From assembly GCA_002404895.1 (NCBI GenBank), contig DHKO01000050.1, positions 62,001-126,000 of the forward strand: 64,000 nucleotides of DNA. Reading direction: 5' to 3'. The notes below the pieces were generated by a model that searched no databases, was not told where the DNA came from, and saw only the letters and a list, made by a program, of their open reading frames with translations. Source of the stretch: Treponema sp. UBA4692 (GTDB lineage Bacteria > Spirochaetota > Spirochaetia > Treponematales > Treponemataceae). Positions 25,468-33,451 of this stretch are shown here, piece by piece (the first letter of the stretch is position 1; each line of letters starts with the position of its first letter). Made by a program: the position numbers and the translations under genes.

Positions 25468-26526
25468 ATGAAAATCGCCTCTAAAATTACTTGCGCGGCA
25501 TTTGGATTTGCCGTGCTTTTGGGTCTTGCATCGTGCAACGAAAAATCTTCACGAAAGACATTGAACATCTACACTTGGACTTATTACGCTCCAACAGAAG
25601 TAATCGCCGATTTCGAGCAGAAATTCGACTGCAAGGTGATTGTATCTGAATACGACTCAAACGAGACGATGTTCAACAAGCTGATTAACGGCGGAGCGAA
25701 AAGCTTTGACATTGTTTTTCCGTCGCAGGACTACGTTTCAATCATGATGAAGCGCGGAATGTTGCAGCCAATCGACCAGAGCAAATTCACAAACCGGGAC
25801 AAAATCAATCCGAAAATCTTAGAGAAGACAACTTACGACCCGAATATGACTTACGCGGTTCCGTATTATTTCGGAGCGGCTGGAATCTCTGTGAACAAGA
25901 AAAAAGTTCCGGGCGGAAACTACGAGCGCTCATGGAACATTTTTGCCGACCCGCAGTTCAAAGGACACGCGACAATGATGGACGACTACCGCGAAGTAAT
26001 CGGAGACGCGCTCAAATTCAAGGGCTACAGCGTTTCAACGTTGAACGAGAGCGAAATTTCAGAAGCGACAGAATACATCAAATCAAGCTGGCTTCCAAAT
26101 ATCGTTAAATTTGACGCGGAAGGATTCGGAAAAGACTTTGCGCGCGGAGACTTGTGGCTTTGCCAGGGCTACGCGGAAGTAATCTACGGCGAGGTTCCAG
26201 AGGAAGAATGGGAAAGCACAATCGACTTCTGGATTCCTGAAAACGGCGGACCATCTTACGTTGACTCAATGTGCATTCTCAAAGACTCAAAGAACGCGGA
26301 GCTTGCGTCTGAGTTCATCAACTTTATCCACAATCCTGAAAACTACGCGAAATTCCTCGACTTTTTCCGCTTTCCAGACTACGTGAATCTCGAGGCTGAA
26401 AATTTCCGCACAACAACGCCGATGTATCCTGCAAGCGCGCTTGAAAACTGCGAGCTTAAAAACGACGTTGGCGAGGCTCTCGACCTTTACTACAGCAAGT
26501 GGGAAAAACTCCGCCTCGGATACTAA
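25468..26526 (+). CDS. potD: Spermidine/putrescine-binding lipoprotein PotD
   Basis: 352 residues from ATG 25468 (GGAG about 9 nt upstream); the longer frame from 25402 runs through the hairpin. The lipobox LLGLASC gives a lipid-anchored Cys near residue 20. The mature start TLNIYTWTYYAPTEVIADFE is typical of PotD/PotF solute-binding proteins, as are YAVPYYFGAAGISVNK and AEVIYG. It delivers polyamines to PotABC. It is separated from potC by the YczE-like gene and an 800-nt gap, with its own possible promoter and attenuator. Confidence 0.93.
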   Translation: MKIASKITCAAFGFAVLLGLASCNEKSSRKTLNIYTWTYYAPTEVIADFEQKFDCKVIVSEYDSNETMFNKLINGGAKSFDIVFPSQDYVSIMMKRGMLQPIDQSKFTNRDKINPKILEKTTYDPNMTYAVPYYFGAAGISVNKKKVPGGNYERSWNIFADPQFKGHATMMDDYREVIGDALKFKGYSVSTLNESEISEATEYIKSSWLPNIVKFDAEGFGKDFARGDLWLCQGYAEVIYGEVPEEEWESTIDFWIPENGGPSYVDSMCILKDSKNAELASEFINFIHNPENYAKFLDFFRFPDYVNLEAENFRTTTPMYPASALENCELKNDVGEALDLYYSKWEKLRLGY

Positions 26527-26561
26527 TCAGCAAAAAATTAGCAATCGGCAATAAAGAACGG

Positions 26562-26690
26562 GGCGTTCCAGCGAAGCCGACTAAAGCCAGCTTCGCCGTC
26601 GGATGATTCGCGATTCCGCTATTCGGCTTCATTGCCTGCGGAAATCGCAATTCGTGCCCGACAGCATGCCTGCATGCCTCTCCTAACACA
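26562..26690. repeat. GC-rich dispersed repeat (family B), copy 3
   Basis: Starts GGGGCGTTCCAGCG and ends CTCCTAACAC, the reverse-oriented counterparts of the GCGTTAGG and ACGCCC ends. Internal palindrome GCATGCCTGCATGC. It lies between potD and the OmpA-family gene. Confidence 0.6.
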
Positions 26691-26700
26691 AAATTATCAG

Positions 26701-26742
26701 CTGCCAAAAACAATTTTATTCATCAAAAATAATTTTTGGCAG
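26701..26742 (+). terminator. Hairpin after potD
   Basis: CTGCCAAAAA pairs with TTTTTGGCAG around an AT-rich loop, followed by TTT. Likely terminator of the potD message. Confidence 0.5.
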
Positions 26743-26795
26743 TTTCCCCCGCACACTTTCTTTTCCGAAATTTTTTCAATAAAATCAAATCGATT

Positions 26796-28124
26796 ATGAA
26801 AAGATTTTCGTTTTTCCTGCTAATTTTATCGCTGACTTTTTTTTCCGTTTTTTCACAAAATTCCACACTTCAGCAAAGTCGAAAAATTTTAGATTCAGAA
26901 TCTAACGACTCGAAATCACAAAATTCCAAATCGTCAGATTCAGAGCCGAAAATTTTAAGATTCAAATACAAAAAAGGAGACAGATACAGGATTCTCTCAA
27001 CAGTGAACGAAGACGTAAAAGTAAACGGAATCAAAAATCACTCGACGCAAATAGTGAACCGCGTTTCTGTAAAAATCACCGACGCTGACCAAAACGGGCG
27101 CGGAAAGCACGAGGCGACTTTTATGACAACCGAAAGCTCTGTTCAGGAAGGAACGCGCCAGACGCTTCATTTTGGCGAGGAATACGAAAGCAAATTCTGG
27201 CGCGACACAAAAGGCGTTTATGAAATCACGGACGAATATTTTATGCCGGTTGTGCGCGATGTTCCGCTTTTCAGCGAAAATCCTGTAAAGCCCGGCGACG
27301 AATGGACTGCACAGGGGCACGAAGCCCACGACCTTCGGAAAACATTCGATATGGAAAAGCCTTTCAAAGTTCCGTTCACGGCAAAATACACTTATCTCCG
27401 CGATGAAAAAGGCGTTTCAAGCGACACGGCAAAGTCAGAGAAAACTTTTCAGGTCATCAGCTGCCGCTACAATCTCTTTTTTGAAAGTCCTGTTCCAACC
27501 GATTTATCAAAAATCACAGCGGACTTTCCTGTAACAACGATGGGCTATTCAAACCAGACGATTTACTGGGACAACGAAAAAGGCCAGATTGACCATTACA
27601 CAGAAGATTTCAGGATTGTTCTGGAGACTTATCTCGGCGACACTTACGATTTTACAGGAACTGCGCATGCGGAAGTTACGGAATTTGAGCGCGCGGCAAC
27701 ACAAGAAAAAGTGCGCGAAGTTCAGCAGAAAATCGAGGAGCTGAAAATTGAAGATGTGAAAGTCGAGCAGGACGACAAAGGCTTGAAACTTTCGCTTGAA
27801 AATTTGCAGTTCAAGCCGAATTCAACGGAGCTTGAAGAAAACGAGCAGGAAAAACTCGAAAAAATCGCCCAGATAGTCTCAAATTTTCACAATGACCTTT
27901 TGATTTCCGGACACACCGCAAAAGTCGGAACGCCTGAAAGCTGCCAGACTTTAAGCGAGGAGCGCGCGGACTCGGTCGCAAGATTCTTAATTGAAAAAGG
28001 AATCCGCGACAAATATCACATTTTCACGCAAGGATTCGGCGCGAAAATTCCTGTAGCCACAAACGAGACAGCCGAAGGAAGAAGCCGAAACCGCCGCGTT
28101 GAAATCACGATTTTGGATGAATGA
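26796..28124 (+). CDS. OmpA-family outer-envelope protein
   Basis: 442 residues from ATG 26796, where a signal peptide starts (MKRFSFFLLILSLTFFSVFSQ); the upstream frame to 26736 is not protein-like. A Ser/Asn/Lys linker (about 25-55) leads into a beta-rich domain (60-310) I do not recognise. The C-terminal OmpA domain (about 345-440) has FKPNSTELEENEQEKLEKIA, ISGHTAKVG and GRSRNRRVEITIL, which bind peptidoglycan. It probably tethers the outer sheath to the cell wall. Confidence 0.85.
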   Translation: MKRFSFFLLILSLTFFSVFSQNSTLQQSRKILDSESNDSKSQNSKSSDSEPKILRFKYKKGDRYRILSTVNEDVKVNGIKNHSTQIVNRVSVKITDADQNGRGKHEATFMTTESSVQEGTRQTLHFGEEYESKFWRDTKGVYEITDEYFMPVVRDVPLFSENPVKPGDEWTAQGHEAHDLRKTFDMEKPFKVPFTAKYTYLRDEKGVSSDTAKSEKTFQVISCRYNLFFESPVPTDLSKITADFPVTTMGYSNQTIYWDNEKGQIDHYTEDFRIVLETYLGDTYDFTGTAHAEVTEFERAATQEKVREVQQKIEELKIEDVKVEQDDKGLKLSLENLQFKPNSTELEENEQEKLEKIAQIVSNFHNDLLISGHTAKVGTPESCQTLSEERADSVARFLIEKGIRDKYHIFTQGFGAKIPVATNETAEGRSRNRRVEITILDE

Positions 28125-28125
28125 T

Positions 28126-28296
28126 TTACTGCAAAATTTTTCTTATTTTTTCGCCGTAACGCAACTTGAGCTTATCAAAAATATAATCTTCTGATATTTC
28201 GCTTGCCGAAGCAATTTTTGAAATTGCTTTTTTCAAGTACCTGATTTTGCTTTTTCGGAATATAAAAGTTCTAAAATAAAAAAACAAAATCAACAC
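28126..28296 (-). CDS. Possible 56-residue single-helix membrane protein
   Basis: Below the usual length cut-off. It runs from GTG 28296 to TAA 28126, two bases past the OmpA-gene stop on the other strand. The peptide starts with an aromatic membrane helix (LILFFYFRTFIF), then a basic patch and a helical soluble part (KKAISKIASASEISEDYIFDK, then LKLRYGEKIRKILQ). The frame stays open for about 75 codons in AT-rich DNA and codon choice resembles its neighbours. Against it: no Shine-Dalgarno, and it begins just after the terminator of the lipoprotein gene. It may be the end of a decayed gene. Confidence 0.35.
   Translation of the reverse strand: MLILFFYFRTFIFRKSKIRYLKKAISKIASASEISEDYIFDKLKLRYGEKIRKILQ
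28209..28233 (+). terminator. Candidate terminator after OmpA-family gene
   Basis: AAGCAATTT pairs with AAATTGCTT around TTG, then TTTT. It would end the OmpA-family transcript but also falls inside the possible small ORF on the other strand. Confidence 0.4.
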
Positions 28297-28311
28297 GAGA
28301 TGAGAAAACGT

Positions 28312-28367
28312 AAAAAAACCGCCTGTTTCTAAAACGAATTCGATTTTCGCAATTTAGGAACAGGCGG
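28312..28367 (-). terminator. Terminator after lipoprotein gene
   Basis: Minus-strand CCGCCTGTTCCTAAA and TTTAGAAACAGGCGG arms are followed by TTTTTTTA. It lies about 35 nt after the lipoprotein stop. Confidence 0.8.
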
Positions 28368-28401
28368 AAGTTTTTGAATATTTAGATTGGGTTAAAAATA
28401 T

Positions 28402-28836
28402 TTATAAATAATACCAAACTTCATATTCAAGATTTTTAGGAAGATAATAGATTTTATCAGTTTGCCCATCAGAAGATTTTGATTTTGCAGTTATATTCTG
28501 CGACATTGTATAACTTTTTTTATGTGTTGGCTGTTTTACCCCAAATTCTACAAAAGAACACAATTCATTTCCACCTTTGTCAGAATAAGTAGAATTTGTC
28601 TTTGAAAAATAATGACCAGTATATTTTTTTACACCATACGTATTATTACCATTATCCAAACTTTCATATTTATGCACAATATAGTAAGTTTCATTTGCCT
28701 CTAAATTATACGAATAATGCGTTACAAGTTTTTCATCTCCATCATCACCAGAACTAGAACCGCCGTCGCTAGAACACGAAATAAGCACACCGCTCAAAAG
28801 CAATAGAAAAATCAAAAATAAGCTGATTTTCTTCAT
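28402..28836 (-). CDS. Small lipoprotein of unknown function
   Basis: 144 residues from ATG 28836, supported by AGGAG 7-8 nt upstream. The signal peptide ends in a lipobox (LLSGVLISC, Cys about 21), followed by Ser/Gly/Asp-rich spacer (SSDGGSSSGDDGDE) typical of surface-released lipoproteins. The rest is Tyr/Asn/Ser-rich with no known domain. Codons are more A/T-rich than neighbours, hinting at a recently acquired or fast-changing gene. Confidence 0.8.
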   Translation of the reverse strand: MKKISLFLIFLLLLSGVLISCSSDGGSSSGDDGDEKLVTHYSYNLEANETYYIVHKYESLDNGNNTYGVKKYTGHYFSKTNSTYSDKGGNELCSFVEFGVKQPTHKKSYTMSQNITAKSKSSDGQTDKIYYLPKNLEYEVWYYL

Positions 28837-28988
28837 AAAAACATCTCCTATAAATGACAAAAAATTTTGTCATTTTCTTAATAATATTTCTTAGATTATA
28901 AGTCAGAAACATCTAAAATTCAATTATTCTATTACTTTTCTGCGATTTTTTTATGATTTCATCAATTTTTGATTATCTTTGTTGCAAA

Positions 28989-29234
28989 TCATTTTTCCAT
29001 AACGGCTTTTGCAAGCTGGTCGGCGCAGCTTGTGTTTTTTGAGCCGCAAAGATTTCCAAGCAGCTTTTCGGAAATTTCTTCGGCCTTCATTCCCTCGCAG
29101 AGTTTTGAAATCGCTTTTAAGTTTCCGTTGCATCCGCCTTCAAATTTTATGTTGTGGATTCTTCCGTTTTCATCGCGTTCAAACGAAATTGAGCGCGCGC
29201 AAGTTCCTTTTGTCTTGAATGTTACTGTTTCCAT
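28989..29234 (-). CDS. TSCPD-domain protein (TIGR03905-like)
   Basis: 81 residues from ATG 29234 (GAGGCGAAA upstream); the longer frame to 29498 has no protein-like sequence. Conserved Cys positions are C13, then GGCNGNL (C41), LCEGM, NLCGSK and TSCADQLAKA near the end, the last being the TSCPD motif also found at the end of some ribonucleotide reductases. The role is unknown; the Cys set suggests metal binding or redox. It is divergent from the helicase gene. Confidence 0.85.
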   Translation of the reverse strand: METVTFKTKGTCARSISFERDENGRIHNIKFEGGCNGNLKAISKLCEGMKAEEISEKLLGNLCGSKNTSCADQLAKAVMEK

Positions 29235-29372
29235 TTTCGCCTCGAATAAAAAGTACCATAAATATATAGAAAATTTTGATTTTTTTAAAATAAAATCAGA
29301 ATTTCTTGCCGAATTTGCACTTTTTTTTCGAATAAATATACGAGACTTTTTGATTCTTATTCTGGAGATTTT

Positions 29373-31148
29373 ATGAAAAATGGCAGCCAAGAATTTTTTG
29401 AAGATATTTCGCTCGAAACGGACAGCGAACGAGATTTTGACGAAGCGAGCGAAGCTGCAAGAAAAAATTTCAACGTGAAATATCTTTTTCCGTGGCAAAG
29501 GCTTGTGATTTCGAATATTCTCGATGCGGCGAAATCCGCAGAAAAAGATTCAAGTTTTTCAGAAAACCACGATGATGAAATCTTTTGCAGAGGAAGGCAG
29601 ATTGTATTGCTTCCGACCGGAGCCGGAAAATCAATGTGCTTTCTAGTTCCGTCAATGCTGCTTCAAGGTCCGACTCTTGTGATTTATCCGCTGGTCGCGC
29701 TTATGGCAGACCAAATGCGCAGGATAAAAGAAGCGAATATTCAGGCTGTGATTTTCAAAGGCGGACAGACGGAAGAAGAACGCGAGGAAAATTTCAGGCT
29801 TCTTGAAAATCAGGATTTTTCAGATGCTTCTAAGGATTCAAATGACTTTTTGAATTCTGACGAAAGTGAAGAATCTGAAAAAACTTTTCTTAACAAAATC
29901 GACTCAGGAAAAAACAAAAAACGCGCAAAAATAATTCTCGCGAATCCAGAGGTTCTGCAAAATGATGAGATTGTTTTCCGTCTTTCAAAAATCGGAATTT
30001 CGCACATTGCGATTGACGAGGCTCACTGCGTTTGCGAATGGGGCGACAGTTTTCGTCCCGCATATTTGACGCTTGGAGAAATCATCAAAAAATTGAACGC
30101 AAAAATTGTTACAGCTTTTACAGCGACAGCGTCTCCGCAAGTCTTGAACAGGGTCGCAGAAATTCTTTTTGACGGGCATTTTCACTTGATTCAAAGCGCG
30201 AGCGACCGCCCGAACATTCATTACGAAGTTCGCTACGCTTATGCAAAGCAAAAAGCAGCTTTAACCTGCGCAAAAACAATGCGCCGCCCGATGATAATTT
30301 TTTGCGGAACGCGAAGACGCGCGGAAGATATGGCAAGGCTTTTGGCAGACTATTTCGGCTACGAAAAAGCGAAATTTTATCACGCAGGAATGACAAAGGA
30401 AGAGAAATTAGCGGTTGAAAAATGGTTTTTCGATTCTAACGACGGAATTCTTGCCGCAACTTGCGCCTACGGAATGGGAATGGACAAGGGAAACATTTAC
30501 TCGGTCGTTCATCTTGACGCTCCGGCTCATCTTGAAAATTTTGCGCAGGAAGCAGGCAGAGCCGGAAGAAAAGGCGACAGCGTGAATTCGGTTCTGATTT
30601 GGAATCAGGCGGACACAAAACGCTGGAAAAACGCGAAAACTGGAAGCCGGGAAAAATCGGTCGGAAACTTTGCGCTCGCAAAATCCTGCAGAAGGCAAAT
30701 TATGCTCGATTATCTCGGCGGTGAAAAAGCAGTTTGCTCAGGCTGCGATGTCTGCGATGCGCGGCAAAACGGCGAGAATTTAAGTTACAAAGCAGAGGAT
30801 GCGGAAATTGTTCTGAAATTCATCAGGAAAAATAGGCGGCTTTACACACGGGAAGAAGCGACCGGTGAAATCGAGGAAAGGCTTAACAAACGGGACTTAA
30901 AAACTTTTGGAGTGAATATTTGGGAAGCGAAAGACATTTCGGAGATTTTCAGCCAGCTTTTGGCAGAACGGAAAATCAAAGTTTGCGGATTTTTATGGAA
31001 AAACAGGCTCGATATTTCTAATTCGCAGGAAAAAAGCTCTATTTTAAGAATTATTCCGAAGTGTGCGCGTCATCGCCTGTTCCTTCTTCGGAATCGTTTT
31101 GGGAATCAGCTTTTGAGGCTTCAGTCTGTTTTGCTGGCGACGGCGTAG
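29373..31148 (+). CDS. RecQ-family ATP-dependent DNA helicase
   Basis: 591 residues. Motif I is LLPTGAGKSMCFLVP, motif Ia YPLVALMADQ, motif II IDEAHCVCEWGDSFRPAY (DEAH with the RecQ CxW pattern), motif III TATASP, and motif VI QEAGRAGRKGD. Cys in CRRQIMLDYLGGE and CSGCDVC form the RecQ-type zinc site. It unwinds DNA in repair. An acidic insert (about 150-185) lies between motifs Ia and II. The last about 33 residues are encoded antisense to the small gene at 31051-31302 and look unlike a helicase end, so an earlier stop may have been lost. Confidence 0.88.
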   Translation: MKNGSQEFFEDISLETDSERDFDEASEAARKNFNVKYLFPWQRLVISNILDAAKSAEKDSSFSENHDDEIFCRGRQIVLLPTGAGKSMCFLVPSMLLQGPTLVIYPLVALMADQMRRIKEANIQAVIFKGGQTEEEREENFRLLENQDFSDASKDSNDFLNSDESEESEKTFLNKIDSGKNKKRAKIILANPEVLQNDEIVFRLSKIGISHIAIDEAHCVCEWGDSFRPAYLTLGEIIKKLNAKIVTAFTATASPQVLNRVAEILFDGHFHLIQSASDRPNIHYEVRYAYAKQKAALTCAKTMRRPMIIFCGTRRRAEDMARLLADYFGYEKAKFYHAGMTKEEKLAVEKWFFDSNDGILAATCAYGMGMDKGNIYSVVHLDAPAHLENFAQEAGRAGRKGDSVNSVLIWNQADTKRWKNAKTGSREKSVGNFALAKSCRRQIMLDYLGGEKAVCSGCDVCDARQNGENLSYKAEDAEIVLKFIRKNRRLYTREEATGEIEERLNKRDLKTFGVNIWEAKDISEIFSQLLAERKIKVCGFLWKNRLDISNSQEKSSILRIIPKCARHRLFLLRNRFGNQLLRLQSVLLATA

Positions 31149-31302
31149 GAATTTTCCGTGATTTTTTTGTTTTCGGCGTTTTTCTGTAACGGACAATGTA
31201 GCAGCTCAAATTCATCGCAATCATGCAAAGAACCGCAGTTACAATCACGCTCGGATTTTTCAGGACTTCAAGAATTATGTGAATCAGAGAATTGTTAGCC
31301 AT
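31051..31302 (-). CDS. Small single-helix membrane protein
   Basis: 83 residues. One membrane helix (about 15-40: PSVIVTAVLCMIAMNLSCYIV), a basic segment (RYRKTPKTKKSRK) and an acidic, disordered C-terminus (DSQNDSEEGTGDD). I do not recognise a family. It overlaps the helicase end by 98 nt in convergent orientation. A GATAAT hexamer ends 7 nt before the ATG with no Shine-Dalgarno, consistent with a leaderless message. Confidence 0.65.
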   Translation of the reverse strand: MANNSLIHIILEVLKNPSVIVTAVLCMIAMNLSCYIVRYRKTPKTKKSRKIPTPSPAKQTEASKADSQNDSEEGTGDDAHTSE

Positions 31303-31309
31303 ATTTCAG

Positions 31310-31315
31310 ATTATC
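31310..31315 (-). promoter_or_regulatory. -10 element of small membrane protein gene, probably leaderless
   Basis: Minus-strand GATAAT lies 7 nt from ATG 31302. Same spacing as at carD and azlC. Confidence 0.4.
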
Positions 31316-31390
31316 GGCAAATTTTGGCACTTTATGACACTTGACGTGATAAGATTGTGCAAATAGAATTTGTAAAAAATCTTAATGCAG

Positions 31391-31550
31391 CAAATGCGTT
31401 AGGGGGTGTAATGGCGCGTAGCGTTGCCGAGCCTTTCTGCCTGCTTTTCTTTTGAGGCAATGGAGCGCGGCTAGCGCGGAACCATGAAACACCCGACCCG
31501 AACGGAGTGTCGGACTCTGTGCCGGCACGAAGATGAGGGAAACGCCCAAA
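31391..31550. repeat. GC-rich dispersed repeat (family B), copy 4
   Basis: Begins GCGTTAGGGGGTGTAATGG and ends GGGAAACGCCC, with inner GCGCGGCTAGCGC. It is the longest copy (about 160 bp) and lies directly before the hisH Shine-Dalgarno. Confidence 0.6.
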
Positions 31551-31560
31551 AGGATAAAAA

Positions 31561-32187
31561 ATGATTGGAATTGTTGACTACAATGCAGGCAATATAAAAA
31601 GCGTTGAGCGCGCGCTGGCATTTTTACATGCGCCTTACGTTCTTTCAAAATCTCCGAAAGAGCTTGAAAATTGCGACAAGCTGATTTTTCCAGGAGTCGG
31701 CGAGGCAAAATATGCAATGGAGCAGCTGAAACGTTCGGGATTTGACGTTTTTTTGAAGGACTGGGCGGAAGCTGGGAAACCGCTGGTCGGAATCTGCCTC
31801 GGCTCGCAGATAATTTTTGAACATTCCGAGGAAGGCGATGTTGACTGCCTAGGACTTTTGCCGGGCGAAATTCGGCACTTTTCGAGCATCTGGAAAGATG
31901 AAAAAATTGAGACGAGTCTGAAAGTTCCGCATATGGGCTGGAACAATTTGACTTACATCAACGGCTCGTTCCCGCTTTTTGACGGAGTTGACTCGAAGTC
32001 CGATTTTTATTTTGTCCACTCGTATGTGATTCAGCCGTCGGATTCTTCTATTATAAAGGCATATGCTGATTACGGCTGCAAAGTTCCGGCCTGCGTTTCA
32101 AAAGGCTCTGTGACGGCGTTTCAGTTTCATCCGGAAAAATCAGGCAAGGCTGGATTAAAGATTTTGGAGAATTTTGTAAAATGCTGA
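31561..32187 (+). CDS. hisH: Imidazole glycerol phosphate synthase glutaminase subunit HisH
   Basis: 208 residues. Class I glutamine amidotransferase: nucleophile Cys79 in GICLGSQ, and the His-Glu pair in FQFHPEKSG. It makes ammonia from glutamine for HisF in histidine synthesis. AAGGAT precedes the ATG. The next gene, hisF, overlaps its end by 7 nt. No other his genes lie nearby, so the pathway must be scattered or absent. Confidence 0.93.
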   Translation: MIGIVDYNAGNIKSVERALAFLHAPYVLSKSPKELENCDKLIFPGVGEAKYAMEQLKRSGFDVFLKDWAEAGKPLVGICLGSQIIFEHSEEGDVDCLGLLPGEIRHFSSIWKDEKIETSLKVPHMGWNNLTYINGSFPLFDGVDSKSDFYFVHSYVIQPSDSSIIKAYADYGCKVPACVSKGSVTAFQFHPEKSGKAGLKILENFVKC

Positions 32188-32945
32188 AAAAAAGAATTAT
32201 CGTCTGTCTTGATGTGAAAGACGGCAGAACAACCAAGGGAATAAAATTCAAGAACAATGTTGACATCGGCGACCCGGTGGAAATGGCGGCGGAATATTAC
32301 AGACAAGGCGTTGACGAGCTTGTTTTTTATGACATCATGGCTTCCGCAAGCGGCAGAGGTCCGATTCTCGATTTGATTTCACGGGTTGCAAGCCAAGTCT
32401 TCATTCCTTTTTGTGTCGGCGGCGGAATCGGCTCGATTGAAGACATCCGCTCGACAATTCTCGCTGGAGCTGAAAAAGTCAGCTTGAACTCGCAGGCAGT
32501 CAAAAATCCGGAGCTTATAAGAGAAGGCGCGAGAATTTTCGGAAACCAGTGCATTGTTCTCGGAATGGATGCGGCGAAAGACCCGACATCTCCGAGCGGC
32601 TACCGTGTATACATAAACGGCGGAAGAACAAAAACCGAGCTTGACGCGCTCGAATGGGCAAAGCACGCAGTGGGGCTTGGCGCAGGAGAAATCGTCTTGA
32701 ACTCGATTGACGCGGACGGCATGAAAAACGGCTACGAGATTAATCTAACAAAAATGATTGCCGAAAACGTGAGCGTTCCTGTAATCGCGTCTGGCGGCGG
32801 CGGAACCCCGAAGCACTTGGCAGATGTTTTTAGCGACGGAAAAGCTGATGCCGCCCTGATTGCAAGCATGGTTCACTCGATGGGCTACACGGTCAGCGGA
32901 ATCAAGGAAGAGCTTAACAAAATGGGCGTTCCAGTAAGACTGTAA
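32181..32945 (+). CDS. hisF: Imidazole glycerol phosphate synthase cyclase subunit HisF
   Basis: 254 residues, the normal length of this (beta/alpha)8 enzyme. Catalytic Asp11 (IIVCLDVKDG) and the second Asp near 130 (IVLGMDAAKD) are present, plus phosphate-binding GGGIGS and IASGGGGT. It cyclises PRFAR with HisH-delivered ammonia to imidazole glycerol phosphate and AICAR. The overlap with hisH implies coupled synthesis. Confidence 0.94.
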   Translation: MLKKRIIVCLDVKDGRTTKGIKFKNNVDIGDPVEMAAEYYRQGVDELVFYDIMASASGRGPILDLISRVASQVFIPFCVGGGIGSIEDIRSTILAGAEKVSLNSQAVKNPELIREGARIFGNQCIVLGMDAAKDPTSPSGYRVYINGGRTKTELDALEWAKHAVGLGAGEIVLNSIDADGMKNGYEINLTKMIAENVSVPVIASGGGGTPKHLADVFSDGKADAALIASMVHSMGYTVSGIKEELNKMGVPVRL

Positions 32946-32960
32946 AACTTGATAAAAACA

Positions 32961-33050
32961 AAAAGCGGCGAAACTTAATAAATCCAAGAGATTTGGAATC
33001 AAAAGAATTCGGAATCAAAAAGATTCCCATTAAGCTTCTGCCGCTTTTTT
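32961..33050. terminator. Bidirectional terminator between hisF and vanZ-like gene
   Basis: AAAAGCGGC (32961-32969) pairs with GCCGCTTTT (33040-33048), and CTTAAT with ATTAAG inside. T runs flank both sides, fitting the convergent hisF and VanZ-like genes. Confidence 0.75.
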
Positions 33051-33055
33051 ATTCA

Positions 33056-33445
33056 TTATTTTTTGCCTGAAAAAAATCTGCCGCAAATCCAGTCGATAAC
33101 TCTCACGCCAACAAGAACATAGATAAAAGCCCCGATTGCAGCTCCGAAAGTGTCTGCGCACCAGTCCAAAAATGAAGGCTCACGGTAAGGCACAAAGCTT
33201 TGATGAAATTCATCGGTTATGCCCCAGACTGCAATCATCAGAATCGGAATCCAAACCTGCTTGAAAGTCCGAATGTTGCAGGCAAAAGCAATCCAAAAAG
33301 AAAACCCAGCGTAGCAGCAAAGATGAACAACCTTGTCGGCATTCCAAAAGGAAGGCATATACTGCAGCTGAGATTTCGATGAAAAATAAAAACTGCAAGC
33401 CGCAATAAAAGCGGCCGGCAGCCATTTTATGATTTTTTTCAGCAT
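33056..33445 (-). CDS. VanZ-family membrane protein
   Basis: 129 residues with about four helices. Family marks include DKVVHLCCYAGFSFW in the second helix, ITDEFHQSFVPYREPSFLDWCADTFGAAIGA near the end. VanZ-like proteins are linked to low-level glycopeptide resistance in enterococci, but most have no known role. It begins 6 nt after the stop of the DEAD-box helicase gene, so it is co-transcribed. Confidence 0.85.
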   Translation of the reverse strand: MLKKIIKWLPAAFIAACSFYFSSKSQLQYMPSFWNADKVVHLCCYAGFSFWIAFACNIRTFKQVWIPILMIAVWGITDEFHQSFVPYREPSFLDWCADTFGAAIGAFIYVLVGVRVIDWICGRFFSGKK

Positions 33446-33451
33446 TTATGA

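Noticed and set aside
29235..29498. N-terminal extension of the TSCPD protein
   Set aside because: Arg/Lys/Phe-rich junk-like sequence; ATG 29234 has a GAGG site and matches the family start.
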